In this document: positions 10,657 to 23,263 of the stretch, in pieces | Numbering within the stretch: the first letter of the stretch is position 1 | Layout of the letters: every line of letters begins with the position of its first letter | NCBI GenBank assembly: GCA_029204225.1 | Contig: CM055106.1 | Location: forward strand, 39,707,827-39,771,826 | Length of the DNA stretch: 64,000 bases | Origin: Diphasiastrum complanatum | Lineage: Eukaryota > Streptophyta > Lycopodiopsida > Lycopodiales > Lycopodiaceae | Direction of reading: 5' to 3' | The notes under the pieces: model-generated | The model's input: the letters and a program-made list of their open reading frames with translations, nothing else | The model's database searches: none | What the model was told of the DNA's origin: nothing | Position numbers and translations under genes: made by a program

Positions 10657-13330
10657 GAACTTTAGCAATTGATTTGAGTCTGTAAGTAGGACTACGCGCT
10701 TATCAGTGCAATTGTATTGTGGTCTGATTGTTTTTTTATGACATTATTATACAGATTCGCTACTGTTCTACATATTTGCATTCTTGTTGAATGAAACTAA
10801 CTCTTACTCCTCTTACGCAAACATCATTATAAAAAAATGTATGGCTGTCTCTGGCGCCTATGTTATTTCTACATTCTCTTCGTATCAAGTTATCATCATT
10901 AGAGGATTGCATGGTCGTCTCAGATGCCTAATTGTTTGTATCTGTCAGAACTGTTCTTTCATCATTATATTCATCAAATAGATTGACATCTAATTCCAAT
11001 AGTGATTGCATTCAGAGCACTGGTATATTGGATTACTAGAGTTTAGAATTCATGACAGAACTTAATACGTACTTGTTCTATAGAGCTAGTTCACTCTGTT
11101 TGTGTTCTATCTCTGCTACTCAATTTTAATGAAAGGTTCAACCTCAGAGATCCGCTTGATCAAAAAATTCAATAGAGATAATTTTCACATGTGGAAGTTC
11201 AAGATGAGCATGATCTTAATCGAGAAGGAGCTTTGGGGATACGTTAACGGTTCAATCGCCAAACCAGAAGAACCTGAACTGCTTTTAGCATGGGAAGCAA
11301 AGGATGGCAAAGCACTTGCCATTGTATCGTTGAATCTGAAAGACAGTCAAATTGTTTACATATCAAACAACACCACCTCCAAAGAAGCATGGGATATCCT
11401 AACAAGTATCATGCGTTCAATCTTGTACATGCATCATAACAAATTGGTCAAGGATATGAATATCAATGTTGTGTCTACAGCTAATCAGACTGTCTATGAA
11501 AATTGTTTACTAGGGAAACCAAAAGAGCAAAGTCCATTCTATCACTGATTCACAGTGATTTAAGTGGTTCTATGAGCGTACCCTCCTTGGGTCAAGTCCT
11601 ATATTCTATCACATTCATTGATGACTACTCCCGGTTCACCAAAATTATTTAAATAAAGAGCAAGTCAGAAGCATTCAATTGCTTCAAAGAATTCAAGCAA
11701 TATGCTGAGAATCAGACTGGTCAAAAAATCAAGGCCCTACGGTCTGATTCAGGGGGAGAGTATCTATCAAATGAAATGGCGGACTATTATCATCATGTGG
11801 CATGCACCATCAGTTCACCGCCAGCTACACTCCACAACAGAATGGCGTAGCTGAGCGAAAGAACTGAACACTATTGGAAGCTGCACGATCCATGATTGTC
11901 AATGCTCAACTACCCAAGAATTTTTGGGCTGAAGCAATCTCTACAGCCTGCTATCTGCAAAATTATTCCAGCACGAAGGAAGTCAACTCCAAGACACTGT
12001 TTGAAGCCTACTACATCTACAAACCAAGTCTGAAACACTTACGTGTATTTGGATGCCTCTGCTATGCTCAAATACCATCTGATCTGAGGAAGAAACTAGA
12101 CCCAATAAGCTGTAAGTACATCTTTATCAGCTATTCAATGTCACACAAGGCTTATCGCATTTATGATGTTGATACAGGTCAGTCAGTCATGACGTTGTCT
12201 TCCTTGAAGACAAATTCCATGATTTTAAGTAGAAGCAACCAATGCAGGAGTTTTTTACAATAGCTCCATTCTCCATCGATAGACATCGACTTACGAATGT
12301 TCAAATCCAAGAGTTTGTCCCAACAGCTCCACTTACCATTGATGGGCCTAGACCCACGATTGTTCAACCACAAGATGAAGCCATCCCTGTCATCTACCCA
12401 AGAGAAACATCCACTCAAGCACATGCAGTTAGAAGGTCTGTGAGACAACAACAACAACCTGATCATTTCACCCCTCAGGCGTTCATTAGTCATGATGAAC
12501 CTGCCACTATTGCAAAAGCACTGTCAATGCCCAATGCAGACAAATGGAAAGCTGCCATGGATGTTGAGTACCATTCATGAAGAACAAGACCTGGAGTCTT
12601 GTTAATCCTCCTGTAGGTATAAAGCCTATTGACTCTAAATGGATCTTCAAGCTAAAGCTTAAGCCAGATAAATCAATATCCAAATGGAAAGCCCGATTAG
12701 TGGTTAAAAATTTTAGCAAGTCTATGGAATAGATTACACTGACACCTTCAGTCCAGTGGTAAAGCATCAATCTATTCGCACCTTGCTGGCTATAGTTGCT
12801 GCACAAGATCTGGACATTCACCAGTTGGACGTCCAGACAACATTCCTTCACAGATACATACAAGAAGACATATTCATTTATCAACCAGAAGGTTACGTCC
12901 TTCAAGGCAAAGAGCATTTGGTATGTAGATTGCATAAGGCATTATAGCAAGCTCCCAGGGCCTGGTATGAAAGAATCAATCTCTTTTTGTTGCAGCATAA
13001 TTTCACTTCTTGCTTCACAGACCCTAATGTGTATCTCAAATGTAAAGGGTCGATATGTAATAATAGCATTATACGTTGATGATTCTTTAATTATCAGCAA
13101 TTCAAATCAATTATTACAGGAAACCAAATCTGTGCTTTCATCAGAATTTGAGATGACTGATTTAGGCCTAGTTCATTACCTTCTTGATATGGAGATCAGC
13201 AAAGATCGCGCAAGCAGAAGGTTCACTATAAGCCAAGAGTCCTATTTAATCAATTTACTTTGTAGATATGGCATGGAGGACTGCAAGCCTATAGACATAC
13301 CTATGGATCCAAGATCTAAGCTGTCCGAAG
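10018..13330 (+). mobile_element. Copia relic C
   Basis: Parts in order: an LTR-like region (about 10018-11003, limits uncertain) that includes a GA tract; a weak tRNA-Met-type primer site near 11005-11020; gag (11129 to about 11515, with MWKFKMSMILIEKELW); integrase (about 11530-12240); and reverse transcriptase (about 12530-13330, with IALYVDDSLII and IDIPMDPRSKLSE). It is shorter than a full element and clearly broken, with several breaks. No 3' LTR was recognised. Confidence 0.75.
10569..10652. repeat. (GA)n microsatellite, 84 bp
   Basis: A pure GA tract inside the LTR-like region of Copia relic C. Confidence 0.96.
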
Positions 13331-13860
13331 AGAGAAATCTAGAAAATCACTTACACTCAAAACCCACTCAATCTCAAAATCAATTAGATCAAAGTGAGGA
13401 GTACAATGAGACTATAGATCCACGAGCTAACACAATGCTCAAACATGATTGGACCATACTTTTTCCACCTCTTAATCCTATTGGACCATTGATCCATTCA
13501 CCTCTAGATTATATTGGATCATTTCCAAGCATATCTTAAATTCTATTGGACCACTCATGGTTCCACCTCTAAATCTTATTGGACCTCTAAAAAACTTAAT
13601 CAAACCAAAGCATTACACTTGTCTACTATCCATTTAGCTCGAGTTCTACATCCTGCTCTATTTTGGCTCAATAGTGGCATTACATGTGGAATTGGATAAT
13701 TTGCCATCTATGTCAAATTTGACCCTATCATCTGCCTACATCAAGATGCTTGTTATGAAAAAACATAAGACCCCTATATCTAACATAGATAATCTTTTTC
13801 CATTTTTCACATAAAGCTAGTAGATGAGACTAGAAGTGCACTTTTGGTAGCGAGTTCAAA
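13331..13860. repeat. LTR-like AT-rich segment between Copia pieces
   Basis: Repeated ATTGGACC phrases and a short A/T-rich tail recall the LTR of element B (20892-21622), but the match is too weak to set ends. Confidence 0.3.
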
Positions 13861-13965
13861 ATGCAACTTTGTCATTATTATGCTTTCATAAGTCAATCTA
13901 GATATGCTCTATCAATGTTGAAAAAGTTTCATATGGAGAATTGTAAGAGAATAGACACACCTATG
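13861..13965 (+). mobile_element. Copia reverse-transcriptase scrap interrupted by element A
   Basis: The plus-strand frame ISQSRYALSMLKKF...CKRIDTPM is the conserved copia RT stretch that ends in TPM. It stops at 13965, exactly where the TG of element A's LTR begins, so A was inserted into it. Confidence 0.75.
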
Positions 13966-14773
13966 TGTCAATTTTTAGAGAAAAAGGACAATTATGATTG
14001 TACTAATAATTCATTAAGAGTTAGTGATTGCTCAATCCAATGATCTATCAAGTTCTAGGTGTTAAATCTTGATCTAGATGCATTACACTATGATTTAAGC
14101 AAGAGCAATGGATCAAATGATTAAAATCTTAGAGGAGCAGACTCACACGTGTGGAGGACAGTACCTGTACGGCAGAGAGTAAAGTAATCAAGCTTAGAAA
14201 TGCATTCCAATCACAAAAACACAAGACAAATGTGGAAAAAAGCAAAACTAGAATTTTCTCATTGATTTAGTTGATCCCTTTATAGATCAAGTACATCCAC
14301 AACGTGTGTACTATCCAGCAAGACTTCACACGTGCCTAGTCATCTAGATCCACCAATGGGAGCCATATGTGCTCATTCTTCAAAGTTGACTATTCTCTTT
14401 GGCTAGAATACAAAAAGCTAGTCTTCCACATTTATAGGAATATTCTCTATAAAATAGGATCTAATGGAATCTTCCTATCTTATCATCTAGAAGCTTATCC
14501 ACACATGTGAATGGTATCTTGACATGTGTGAGTAGTAACTCATTCGCATGGAAGTCCAATCTATTTACATAAAGTTTGACCAATTTCAAGATTCTACTCA
14601 AAGGTCAATTTCACGCTAGTGTAGATCTAGCTAAAATCAATCAAACTTTATAAAAGTGACTTACATACATTCTTTCACACATGGGAACAGACTCCACACA
14701 TGTGAGGTCCTATCAAGATCAAAATATCTTAAGATTTACAAAGTACATCAAGTTGAAAGTGATATTTTTAACA
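13966..14773 (-). repeat. 3' LTR of Copia element A
   Basis: About 808 bp, bounded by TG and CA in element orientation (TGTTAAAAATATCAC...AAAATTGACA). It is homologous along its length, in reverse orientation, to the LTR at 22410-23250. It contains several CACACGTGTG-like palindromes. Confidence 0.88.
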
Positions 14774-15620
14774 CTCCTCTTCACTTCTAACTTGGCAAGT
14801 CTAATCTACACTCCAAGAGCATCTCTTAACTTGAAAAATGGATCTTTAGCCAAAGGTTTGGTTAAGATATCAGCTACGCACTCGGATGATGGCACATGAT
14901 GAAGTTGAACCTCTTTGGATTGCACCTTCTCCCTCACAAAGTGATGAGCTATCTCAATATGCTTTGTTCTAGCATGGAAGATCGGATTGGTAGCAATTTG
15001 TTGAGAAGCTTGATTGTCACAATAGATGCAAGGAATCTCCTTGGCCTTTAGCACTTGTAGTTCCACCAAAAGTCTTCTTAGCCATAAGAGTTCTTTGGTT
15101 GTTGAAGTCAATGCCTTGTACTCGGCCTCACAAGAGGAAAGAGAAATTGTATCTTGCTTTTTGGAAAGCCAAGATATCACTCCTCCACAAAGGAAAGTGG
15201 CAAATGCACTTGTCTTCTATGCATCTTGTCTCATGCAAAATCTAAATCCAAAAATGCCCTCATGTACAAGTTAGATCCTTGATAGAGAATGCCAAAAAAT
15301 CTAGTAGAAGAGACATATCTAAGCACTCTCTTGACACTTTTCCAATGATGCATCAAAGGACCTTGCATATATTGACTTAGCTTGCTTTTTTCATTGTCTT
15401 GGATCTTCTCTCCTATAGATCCCAATTCTTTGTTTAAAGATTTTATCCTTAGGACATACTCTTGTCCATTTTCTCCACTTCCCCTCATGCTTTGCAAGAT
15501 CAAGTTTCTTAGCATAAACACTCTTGAAGTGTTATTGGATTCATAAATGTTCTTTAGTGAATCCCAAGCCTCTTTTGATGAGGCATGAATTGATAGGGTC
15601 TCATTTTAAAACTCGGACAA
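13966..15620 (-). mobile_element. Copia element A, minus strand, nested
   Basis: The 3' LTR is 13966-14773. It is preceded in element orientation by a purine tract (14774-14783) and RNase H (14806-15180, with CEAEYKALTSTTKELLWL and the ADILTKPL tail). A stretch of RT end and gag (about 15231-15620, with [14 protein letters not shown]) lies upstream. No 5' LTR was found. The interior is far shorter than in a full element, and it is broken. It sits inside a plus-strand Copia RT scrap. Confidence 0.82.
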
Positions 15621-17559
15621 TATGCATCTTTACCATTCCTACTTACTTTTCATTGAAACATTGTGAATCTAATTAGATCTACTTTAAAATCGAACATAAT
15701 TGTGTCTTGAATCGAGTGTTTTTTGTCACTACGTTTTGAATACAACTTGAGCATGTAAAATACCTCGAGACAAAATTTCATGATCCTTATCTCCCATATC
15801 ATTTCATAAAACATAAAACACATCAACTTATTGGTTCTTTTTTCCTTTCTTTGCTCCAATTGTTGATCCTCAAAAGGTTTCTTCAAATGAGTTTTACAAA
15901 TTTTTAGAAGAGAGATTATGTGTTACAAAGCTTGATGTTTTTGCCCCTAACTTAGCCTAGGCATTGCTTAACTAAGTATCACCAAAATAATAATGACACA
16001 TGTTCTCTACAAAGGTATATAATTCATGTTAGCTTGATCTACTGAATTATTGATAGCCAAAAGAGCTCTTAATGCATTTAAGATTTAGGACTTAGCCTCT
16101 TATAGCAAACTCGTAGTTTTTTTGAAACTTTTTTAGACACTATTTTAGATAATTGTACATTCTCATAGACCTTCAATTACTTTTCTATTTTGAAAAACAT
16201 ACTATCACATTATTTCGTTCAATGTCCGTGAGTCTCTTTTAAATTCAATAAGGACATTGTAATGATAAGTGGATAATGTCTATCTTTCCTCAAAAAAATA
16301 ATGCCCACAAACTAGCAACAGCTTCCACTTGATTAGGTCACTTTCTTCTTGGCCATGTTTAGTCAAATGTGACAACCCTAACTCGTTCAACTAACACATT
16401 TTAAAAAACCAAAGGTAAATTTCCAAATCATGGTATTTGAAGTGATTTATAAGGGATCTGATGGTGATAATCAAGGGAGAAATGGCTTAATCATGTGTAG
16501 AGACAAAGTGATACATACCAAGATGGAACTATTATTGAGGAACTCTATGTGCTAGGTCATTCGTGAATCATTTTTCCCTTTTGATTTGTTAGCTTGTGTT
16601 AGAGAGGAGATAAATTGTGTGAGGGATTGGCTTTTGGGAGGAGATTTTTTGTACTCTCAAATCTATGCACTACCACTATATTTCAATATACTCTTGCTTG
16701 TTCTATATGTGACACTTGCTTTCACCATATTTTTGAGTAAGCATGTTTCTTGCAAGTCTAGTCTTTTCTTTTACTGATTTCAATGGAAATTTTTAGATTT
16801 CACGAAAATTTATGATCAACTATTGCAAACTTAATCTCTTTTTCACTGAAAAGTTGGACGATAGCAAATTTTGTAACTAGACGTTCATGATGAAAAGATT
16901 ATATGAAGGATCAATTTGGGACATCAAGCCCCTTCAAATATCTCTATCTGAATCGAACTCCAAGGAAAAGGTTCAAATTGTGAAGAGTCATACTATTCTA
17001 GTGGTGCATAGAAAATCCTTGCCCAAACACATGAAGTTGAGATTGTTATCAACGTCATGATGCTGTAAGGAGGCTTTCAAAAGCTTAGGTCTAGAAGACA
17101 TTCGCCTTGAAGTTGTCCACTCCCAAGATTTGCCATCCCAATCGATCACTATTAGCCATAAAATGCAAGAAGACTCCTGTGTGGCCATTGTCATCTTAGC
17201 TTTTCATCCTCTTTTTCTATTTGGTGACTTCTTTGAAGTTTCAAGTTGAGAAAGTTGTCTTGGTTTTTACATTTAAGGCTTAAGCATGAGTAAAAAGATG
17301 AAGCAAAATAGTTGAGTTTCTCAAAGGTTTCAAGTCCCATTTTTAGCTAAGAAGCAACACCCAAGAAGAGGCAATAAAAGCTTGATGTTTTAGCCATTAA
17401 TTCCATTTCAATTTTTTTTTGATGTGTTTTTTGTCAAGTATTGCAAGAAAGAAGTCAAAAAATCATGAACTATTGAAAGCTATAGAAAAAATGTTGCATG
17501 AGGAGATATAAAAGAGTTGGAACAATCTATTGAATCTAAGCTAAAAGCTATCTTGAAAT
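15621..17559. other. No gene recognised
   Basis: AT-rich with scattered short frames. It may contain decayed Copia gag sequence, but nothing is specific. Confidence 0.45.
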
Positions 17560-18350
17560 TCTTGCTCATACATCATGCAGGTTGGGTCCTAGATACCGAA
17601 GCATCATGACATATGCATGCCATGAATATTGACTTCCCAACTTTCAAGAAAATAAGCCCATCCAAATTCTCTTGAATGTGGATGAAAGCACTAAAAAGTA
17701 GCAAAAGTTTGGTCCAACTAGAAAGCATATGTTCCAATCAAACATTTTTTCATATTGGTGACTATACATTTGTTAGATATATGCTTGCCTTGGAAACCAT
17801 CAAACAATGAGACGAAGTATGTTTGATTGAGAAACCTTTATACGGTTTGAAGAAAGCATGTCAACCATGGATTATACCCACATTCATATTTTAGACCAGG
17901 AACAAAAGAATCAAGAGTCCAAAAAAGATGACAATGATCGCCAAGATCACAGTTTCTCCGCCAAGTCAATATGCATGGTTTTTTCCATGGTACTAGTCTC
18001 TTGATGCAGACTCGATCTTGATGATTTACACTTTTGGGCTTTATTAAAGGATTCCATAGAAATTGTGATGATCACAATGTCTCCATTTTTCATAGAGAGA
18101 GGTTTCATTTCTGTTATTGCCATCTAGATGAATACTTTACTTCTAGTAGCCAAACATCTTGAAAGACTATAAATAGTTAAGAAAATTTTGAGTGAAGAGT
18201 TTGAAATGAGTGATCTAGGAAAAATGTTTTACCTTCGAGGAGTGCTAATCACAAGAATTGGAAATAAAAAACTACTTTGTAGAACCAAACCAATTACATT
18301 GGCACATATAAAGAGATTCGCTATGACCAAATGGAATTCCAGTCGTCTTT
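17560..18350 (+). mobile_element. Old Copia relic: protease and reverse transcriptase pieces
   Basis: Pieces read in the plus direction: a protease-like WVLDTEAS..HM motif near 17585; an RT piece KPLYGLKKACQPW near 17838; and an RT piece EEFEMSDLGKMFYLRGV near 18200. Many breaks, with no LTR recognised. It is among the oldest copies here. Confidence 0.68.
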
Positions 18351-18892
18351 TGCTTTTTAGGATCTAAGGAATAAGACAAAATTTCTAATAAATAATGTAT
18401 TTGTGCTTCAAATTATCACACATTATTTCACCATTCATAAACAAGTATTGCGCATGTATATAAGCATTACGATGATGCAATTTGCTATAAAGCATGCAGT
18501 TTTGCATGTCAAGGATGGAGAATGACGTAGTTATTGCTTTTCTCAATTGCATGGAGAGTTCTTTTTTCTATTTTCATGGGTGATCTTCATTTTCCTACAA
18601 AGCATGCAAGTTCAAGCAATTCATGTTATTGAGGCATCAACAAGAGACATATTTTTGATATAAAAACAAGGTTGTCAAATTTGTTCCACAATAATTGCTT
18701 ACGAGTTTTTGCAAACATAGAATTTCTAAAATATCTTCTCAACTTGGACTAAGCTCATTTGATAATGAGAAGATATCCTTTTAGAATAATAACTCAATAC
18801 TCTGCTCTATAACTAGCCTCTTTCTCAAGGGTACCCTTAATTGGATAGGTGACAAGAACAATGGTTGCTGAGTGAAGGAACTGCAAGTACTT

Positions 18893-18895
<3 letters not shown>

Positions 18896-18974
<79 letters not shown>
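18896..18974. repeat. (GA)n microsatellite, 79 bp
   Basis: A pure GA tract. Confidence 0.97.
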
Positions 18975-18975
<1 letters not shown>

Positions 18976-19607
18976 ATGTCTCAGATCATAGCTAGTGGAA
19001 AATAACAAGTACACAAAGAAAGTTAAATAGTAGACAATTGGGAATAGAAATACCTTTTGCTTGTCCTTGCAATATAACAAGGCATATGTGAAATGATAGA
19101 AAACTACATACTTCACATTTTTAACTAGATCTAAAGAGCGCATGAATTGAAAATTGTTGGAGGGTTTGTGAATATTGAGGCAACCCTAATTAGATTATTC
19201 ATTTATTAGAAGTTAATAAGTGAGGGATTTGGCACCCTGTGTGTGTAAGTCAACCCGATGATCACATAGTTATTTGATTAGTTAAAAGCTAATAAAAAGA
19301 TTTTAGGCCTTTTTGCAGGAATTAAATGTCACAAGGCCTAATAGTCATGTTAGTGAATAAAAAGGGTTCTCCCCAAATTTCAAATAATAAGGGAAGCAAA
19401 AATTGGCCAATATGATTTAAGGCCAAAGCCCTAAAATCCACTATATATAGTGTTACTTTGTGATTCATTTTACATGTTCATTTTCATAAAGCAAGTGGAA
19501 CCCCTATCGAATTGAAATTCGATGTCTTTGTTCTTCTTTCTTACTCCATCTCTAATGTTTTATTTGATTTTGCTAATTGTTGGGATTGAATCTTGTTATA
19601 CTTTTTA

Positions 19608-19608
<1 letters not shown>
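18975..19608. other. Unassigned; possible promoter-bearing LTR piece
   Basis: From 19156 (TGTTGGAGGG) the text has an LTR-like look, with a TATATATAG box near 19442. No partner copy is in the window, so this is only a possibility. Confidence 0.25.

Positions 19609-19704
<96 letters not shown>
19609..19704. repeat. Compound (GT)8(GA)40 microsatellite
   Basis: A short GT tract runs directly into 80 bp of GA. Confidence 0.97.
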
Positions 19705-19706
<2 letters not shown>

Positions 19707-20071
19707 CTTTATCTTTGGTGGACTGGAATTAATATGATCGTAGTGTTAGATGTTGAATCATAAGCATGTGCTTGAATCTGAACTATGCTATCGCTCTCAT
19801 GGGAACAAATCTCCACGTGACAAGTTATGATTCTCTTCATCATTTGATGCTTTGCATTTGCTAGGATCTAGAGTTGAAGGTGGATAGGAAATACCTACTA
19901 CAAAAACCAACATTATATATTCATTCTAACACTATCATTCAACACTTTCTATTTTTAGTCAAACGACGGAAGTCAAGAGTTTTAAAGATTAGATCCAATA
20001 TACACACACACATTCATATCAAAGGTGCACCAAAGCCTGTAAGTTACTTTCATGGAGCAGTCGATTGTCAC

Positions 20072-20239
20072 TTCACAATCGATATTCAAAGTTGCACGAT
20101 CTATATACAAAGTATCACGATTGGTATTCACAGTTTCACGATCAGTTTTCATAGTTTCGTTATCAGTATTCACAATTTCATAATCAATATTCACGGTTTC
20201 ACTATCAGTATTCATGGTATCACGATCAAGATTCAGAGT
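20072..20239. repeat. 21-bp minisatellite, eight copies
   Basis: Eight diverged 21-bp units fill 168 bp. The core is close to TTCACGATCAGTATTCATAGT. Because 21 is a multiple of three, the plus-strand frame reads as a heptad-like series (FTIDIQS, CTIYIQS, ITIGIHS, FTISFHS, ...). There is no sign that it is coding. Confidence 0.88.
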
Positions 20240-20891
20240 ATTCACGTCACATTTTAGTATTCACACCTCAATCCATCAACTCCTCATCCAACCGAGAGTA
20301 CGTTCTAAATGTCGAAATGGTAATTGAACACTGCATAGAAATCCAAATACCATCAACGTAAAACAATAACAAATTATCATACCTCAAGCTAATTAAAAAA
20401 ATAAAAGATGAATCTCTTCAAAAAAATGGATAAAATTACAAAATACATTCATGTAGTTTTGCCTATAAAAGCAGAGCTTGGATCTTCAAAATTCTTAGCC
20501 ACCTACCACGACACAAGGAGTTGATATGAAAAACACAAAAAAAAAAAACTTATCCCATCTCTCATGATCTCCTTATCTCCTCTCATTTGCCTCATGTTGC
20601 CCCCTTCTCGGGGCGACCTCTTTCCAACAGCTCGAGCCAACAAGGAAGCTGATCAATGAGTTCACCATGATTAATGAGTTCACCATGCCGCTAGTACCAG
20701 TTCAGGCCAGTGCAACATTTTCTCTATTGGTTCATCTCCAACTCAAGCCAACTGACCTCTGACTACTAGACTGAGTTGCTAGGGTTAGCGAGTTTCTGTT
20801 GACAAAATGGCCAACGCTCCTTCAAAGATGGCAGATCTTCCCTAGAGCGTCACTTATAGATTTCAAGAATTTGTGTTATTGGTCGGTTTAG
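20240..20891. other. No recognised feature
   Basis: Non-coding, with no supported repeat or RNA gene. Confidence 0.5.
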
Positions 20892-21622
20892 ATTCTCCTG
20901 TTGAATTTCACACATGTGGGAGTGTCCAAAAGTGTGATTATGATCTCCTAAGACTTGGTAATTGCACAAAGATCAAGTATAGATTGAAATCCAAGATCTA
21001 TCTCAAAAAACTAAGGCAAGAGCACTTTGTAACATGTAGATTCAAACATACAAGTACATTCACACGTGTGGAGACTTGTCAGAGAAAAAACTAAGTGTGG
21101 AAAAGCCTTGCTCTCAGATAGAGAGAGAAACCAACAATCAATTCTCGGATAGACAGAGAAAACCAACTTGACTCAAAATGTAGCAAATCTCATTAACTCC
21201 AAAAAACTCAAGTACAAATGAACCTATCACATCCTCTAATAGGAACTCGAGGTAGGGAGTGCTTGATTTTCATTGGACCCCTTTTTCTCCTCATCTAAAT
21301 ATGATTGGTTGAGTGACTTATGAGTCCTCAAACTTGATTGGACCAAATAGATAAAAATCTCTATTTTGATTGGTCACTAGATCTCATGCCAACACATAAG
21401 AATGAGTCACATATCCAACCTAATCTTGACACTTGTAGCAAGCCTAAGCTAGCTCGAGCCACATCAAATGTTACTTTTGACCTAATCATGGAATTACAAG
21501 TGTACTTACTCGAGTGGCTTCCTAAGCCAAAATTGGCCATATCACCTACTTACACATAGATGGACATATAAAAATTTACAAACCCCCTAACTCAGCATAT
21601 ATAGCTTTTCATTTTGCACACT
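20892..21622 (-). repeat. 3' LTR of Copia element B
   Basis: The right edge is set by the purine tract and TGTGCAAAATG. The left edge is set by TGTTGAATTTCACAC, which recurs at 9847. No second full LTR was found, so the limits are provisional. Confidence 0.6.
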
Positions 21623-22409
21623 CCTCCTAAAAAGTTATTTATTCTAATTAAGCATAGATCTTGGAAGCAAGACAAGGTTGGATCTAAGCTTGATGAAAGA
21701 ACTCTTGATCAATGGCCTGGTGAGAAGATCATCAATGCATGAAGATGTTCCAATGTGCTCCAAGTTGATATCTCCTCCAATAAGCTTTTCCCTTACAAAA
21801 TGATGTGCAACTTCAATATGTTTGCTCCTTGCATGAAAGATAGGATTGTTGGCAAGGGCTTGGGTCGAGATGTTGTCACACTTGATCAAAGGTAAATCTT
21901 CCTCCTTGATGCAAATAATAACCTTTTGATCCAAAGCACTTCTTTTGTTGTTGTTGTAAGGCTTTATACTTGGATGATGATAGAAAAATAGTATCGTGCT
22001 TTTTGGAAAGCCAAGATATGAGACTTCCTCCAAGAAATATAGTGTAAGCAATTGTAGATTTTCGATCCATCTTGTCAATAGCAAAATCCGAGTCTGAGCA
22101 GCCGAGTATAGATAGATCTTCACTTTTGTAGAGCAATCCATAATCATGTGTTAAAGATATATACCTCAAGACTCTCTTGGCCGATTTTCAATGATAGATT
22201 TTGAGATCTTGCATGGATTGACTTAGCTTTGTGCACACACAATAGCTCAAAACGGGCCTAGTGATGGTCAACCAAATCAAGGAACCAATAAGACTCCTAA
22301 AAAGGGGGATGTCCTCGAAGGATCTTTCATCTCCCTTATTAGAACTTTATTTCTACTTTGCATTAGCTTGGGCTTTCAAAGGAAAGAGACTTCATGTGTC
22401 TCTCCATAG
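20892..22409 (-). mobile_element. Copia element B, minus strand
   Basis: The likely 3' LTR is 20892-21622, preceded in element orientation by the purine tract TTTTTAGGAGGAG and by RNase H plus the end of RT (about 21644-22330; landmarks ISWLSKKHDTI, HARSKHIEVAHHFVREK). At 22410 it is cut by LTR D, which reads the other way. Broken, several breaks. No 5' part was found beyond D. Confidence 0.78.
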
Positions 22410-23250
22410 TGTTAAAAATATCACTTCCAACTTGATGTACTTTGTAGATCTTAACATATTTTGATCTTAATAGGATCTCACACGTGTGGAGTTTGTTTCC
22501 ATGTGTGAAAGAATGTACATAAGTCACTTTTATAAAGTTAGATTAATTTTAGCTAGATCTACACTAGTGTGAAATTGACCTTTGAGTAGAATCTTGAAAT
22601 TGGTCAAACTTTATGTAAATAGATTGGACTTCCATGTGAATGAGTTATTACTCACACATGTCAAGATACCATTCACACGTGTGGATAAGCTTCTAGATGA
22701 TAAGATAGGAAGATTAGATCTTATTTTATAAAGAATATTTCTATAAATGTGGAAGACTAGCTTTTTGTATTCTAGCCAAAGAGAATAGTCAACTTTGAAA
22801 AATGAGCACATATGGCTCCCATTGGTGGATCTGGATGACTAGGCACTCTTCACACGTGTGAAGTCTTACTGGACAGTACACAACTCGTGGATGTACTTGA
22901 TCTATAAAGGGATCAACCAAATAAATGAGAAGTTGATGAGACATTGGTAATTTTTAGTTTTGCTTGTATTTTCCACATTTGTGTTGTGTTTTTGTGATTG
23001 AAACACATTTCTAAGCTTGAGTACTTTACTCTCTGTTTACAAGTTGTACAGGTATTGTCCTCCACACGTGTGAAGCCACTCCTCTAAGATTTTAATCATT
23101 TGATCCATTGCTCTTGCTTAAATCATAGTGTAATGCATCTAGATCAAGATCTAACACCTAAAACTTGATAGATCATTGGATTAAGCAATCAATAATTCTT
23201 ACTGATTGATTAGTACAATCATAATTGTCCTTTTTCACTGAAAATTGACA
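22410..23250 (+). repeat. 5' LTR of Copia element D
   Basis: 841 bp, TGTTAAAAATATCAC...AAAATTGACA, the same family as the LTR of element A but in opposite orientation. It is directly followed by a tRNA-Met-type primer site. It interrupts element B. Confidence 0.88.
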
Positions 23251-23263
23251 TGGTATCAGAACC
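23251..23263 (+). promoter_or_regulatory. Primer-binding site of Copia element D
   Basis: TGGTATCAGAACC directly abuts the LTR, matching the copia tRNA-Met primer site except near its end. About 400 bp of leader-like sequence follows, but no coding part was seen. Confidence 0.85.

Noticed and set aside
12179-12935. Minus-strand frames of 104 and 142 codons
   Set aside because: They are shadows of the plus-strand Copia integrase/RT text of relic C.
19156-19608. An LTR with its own promoter
   Set aside because: It has a TATA-like box and TG start, but no second copy, primer site or target duplication, so it was not called as an element.
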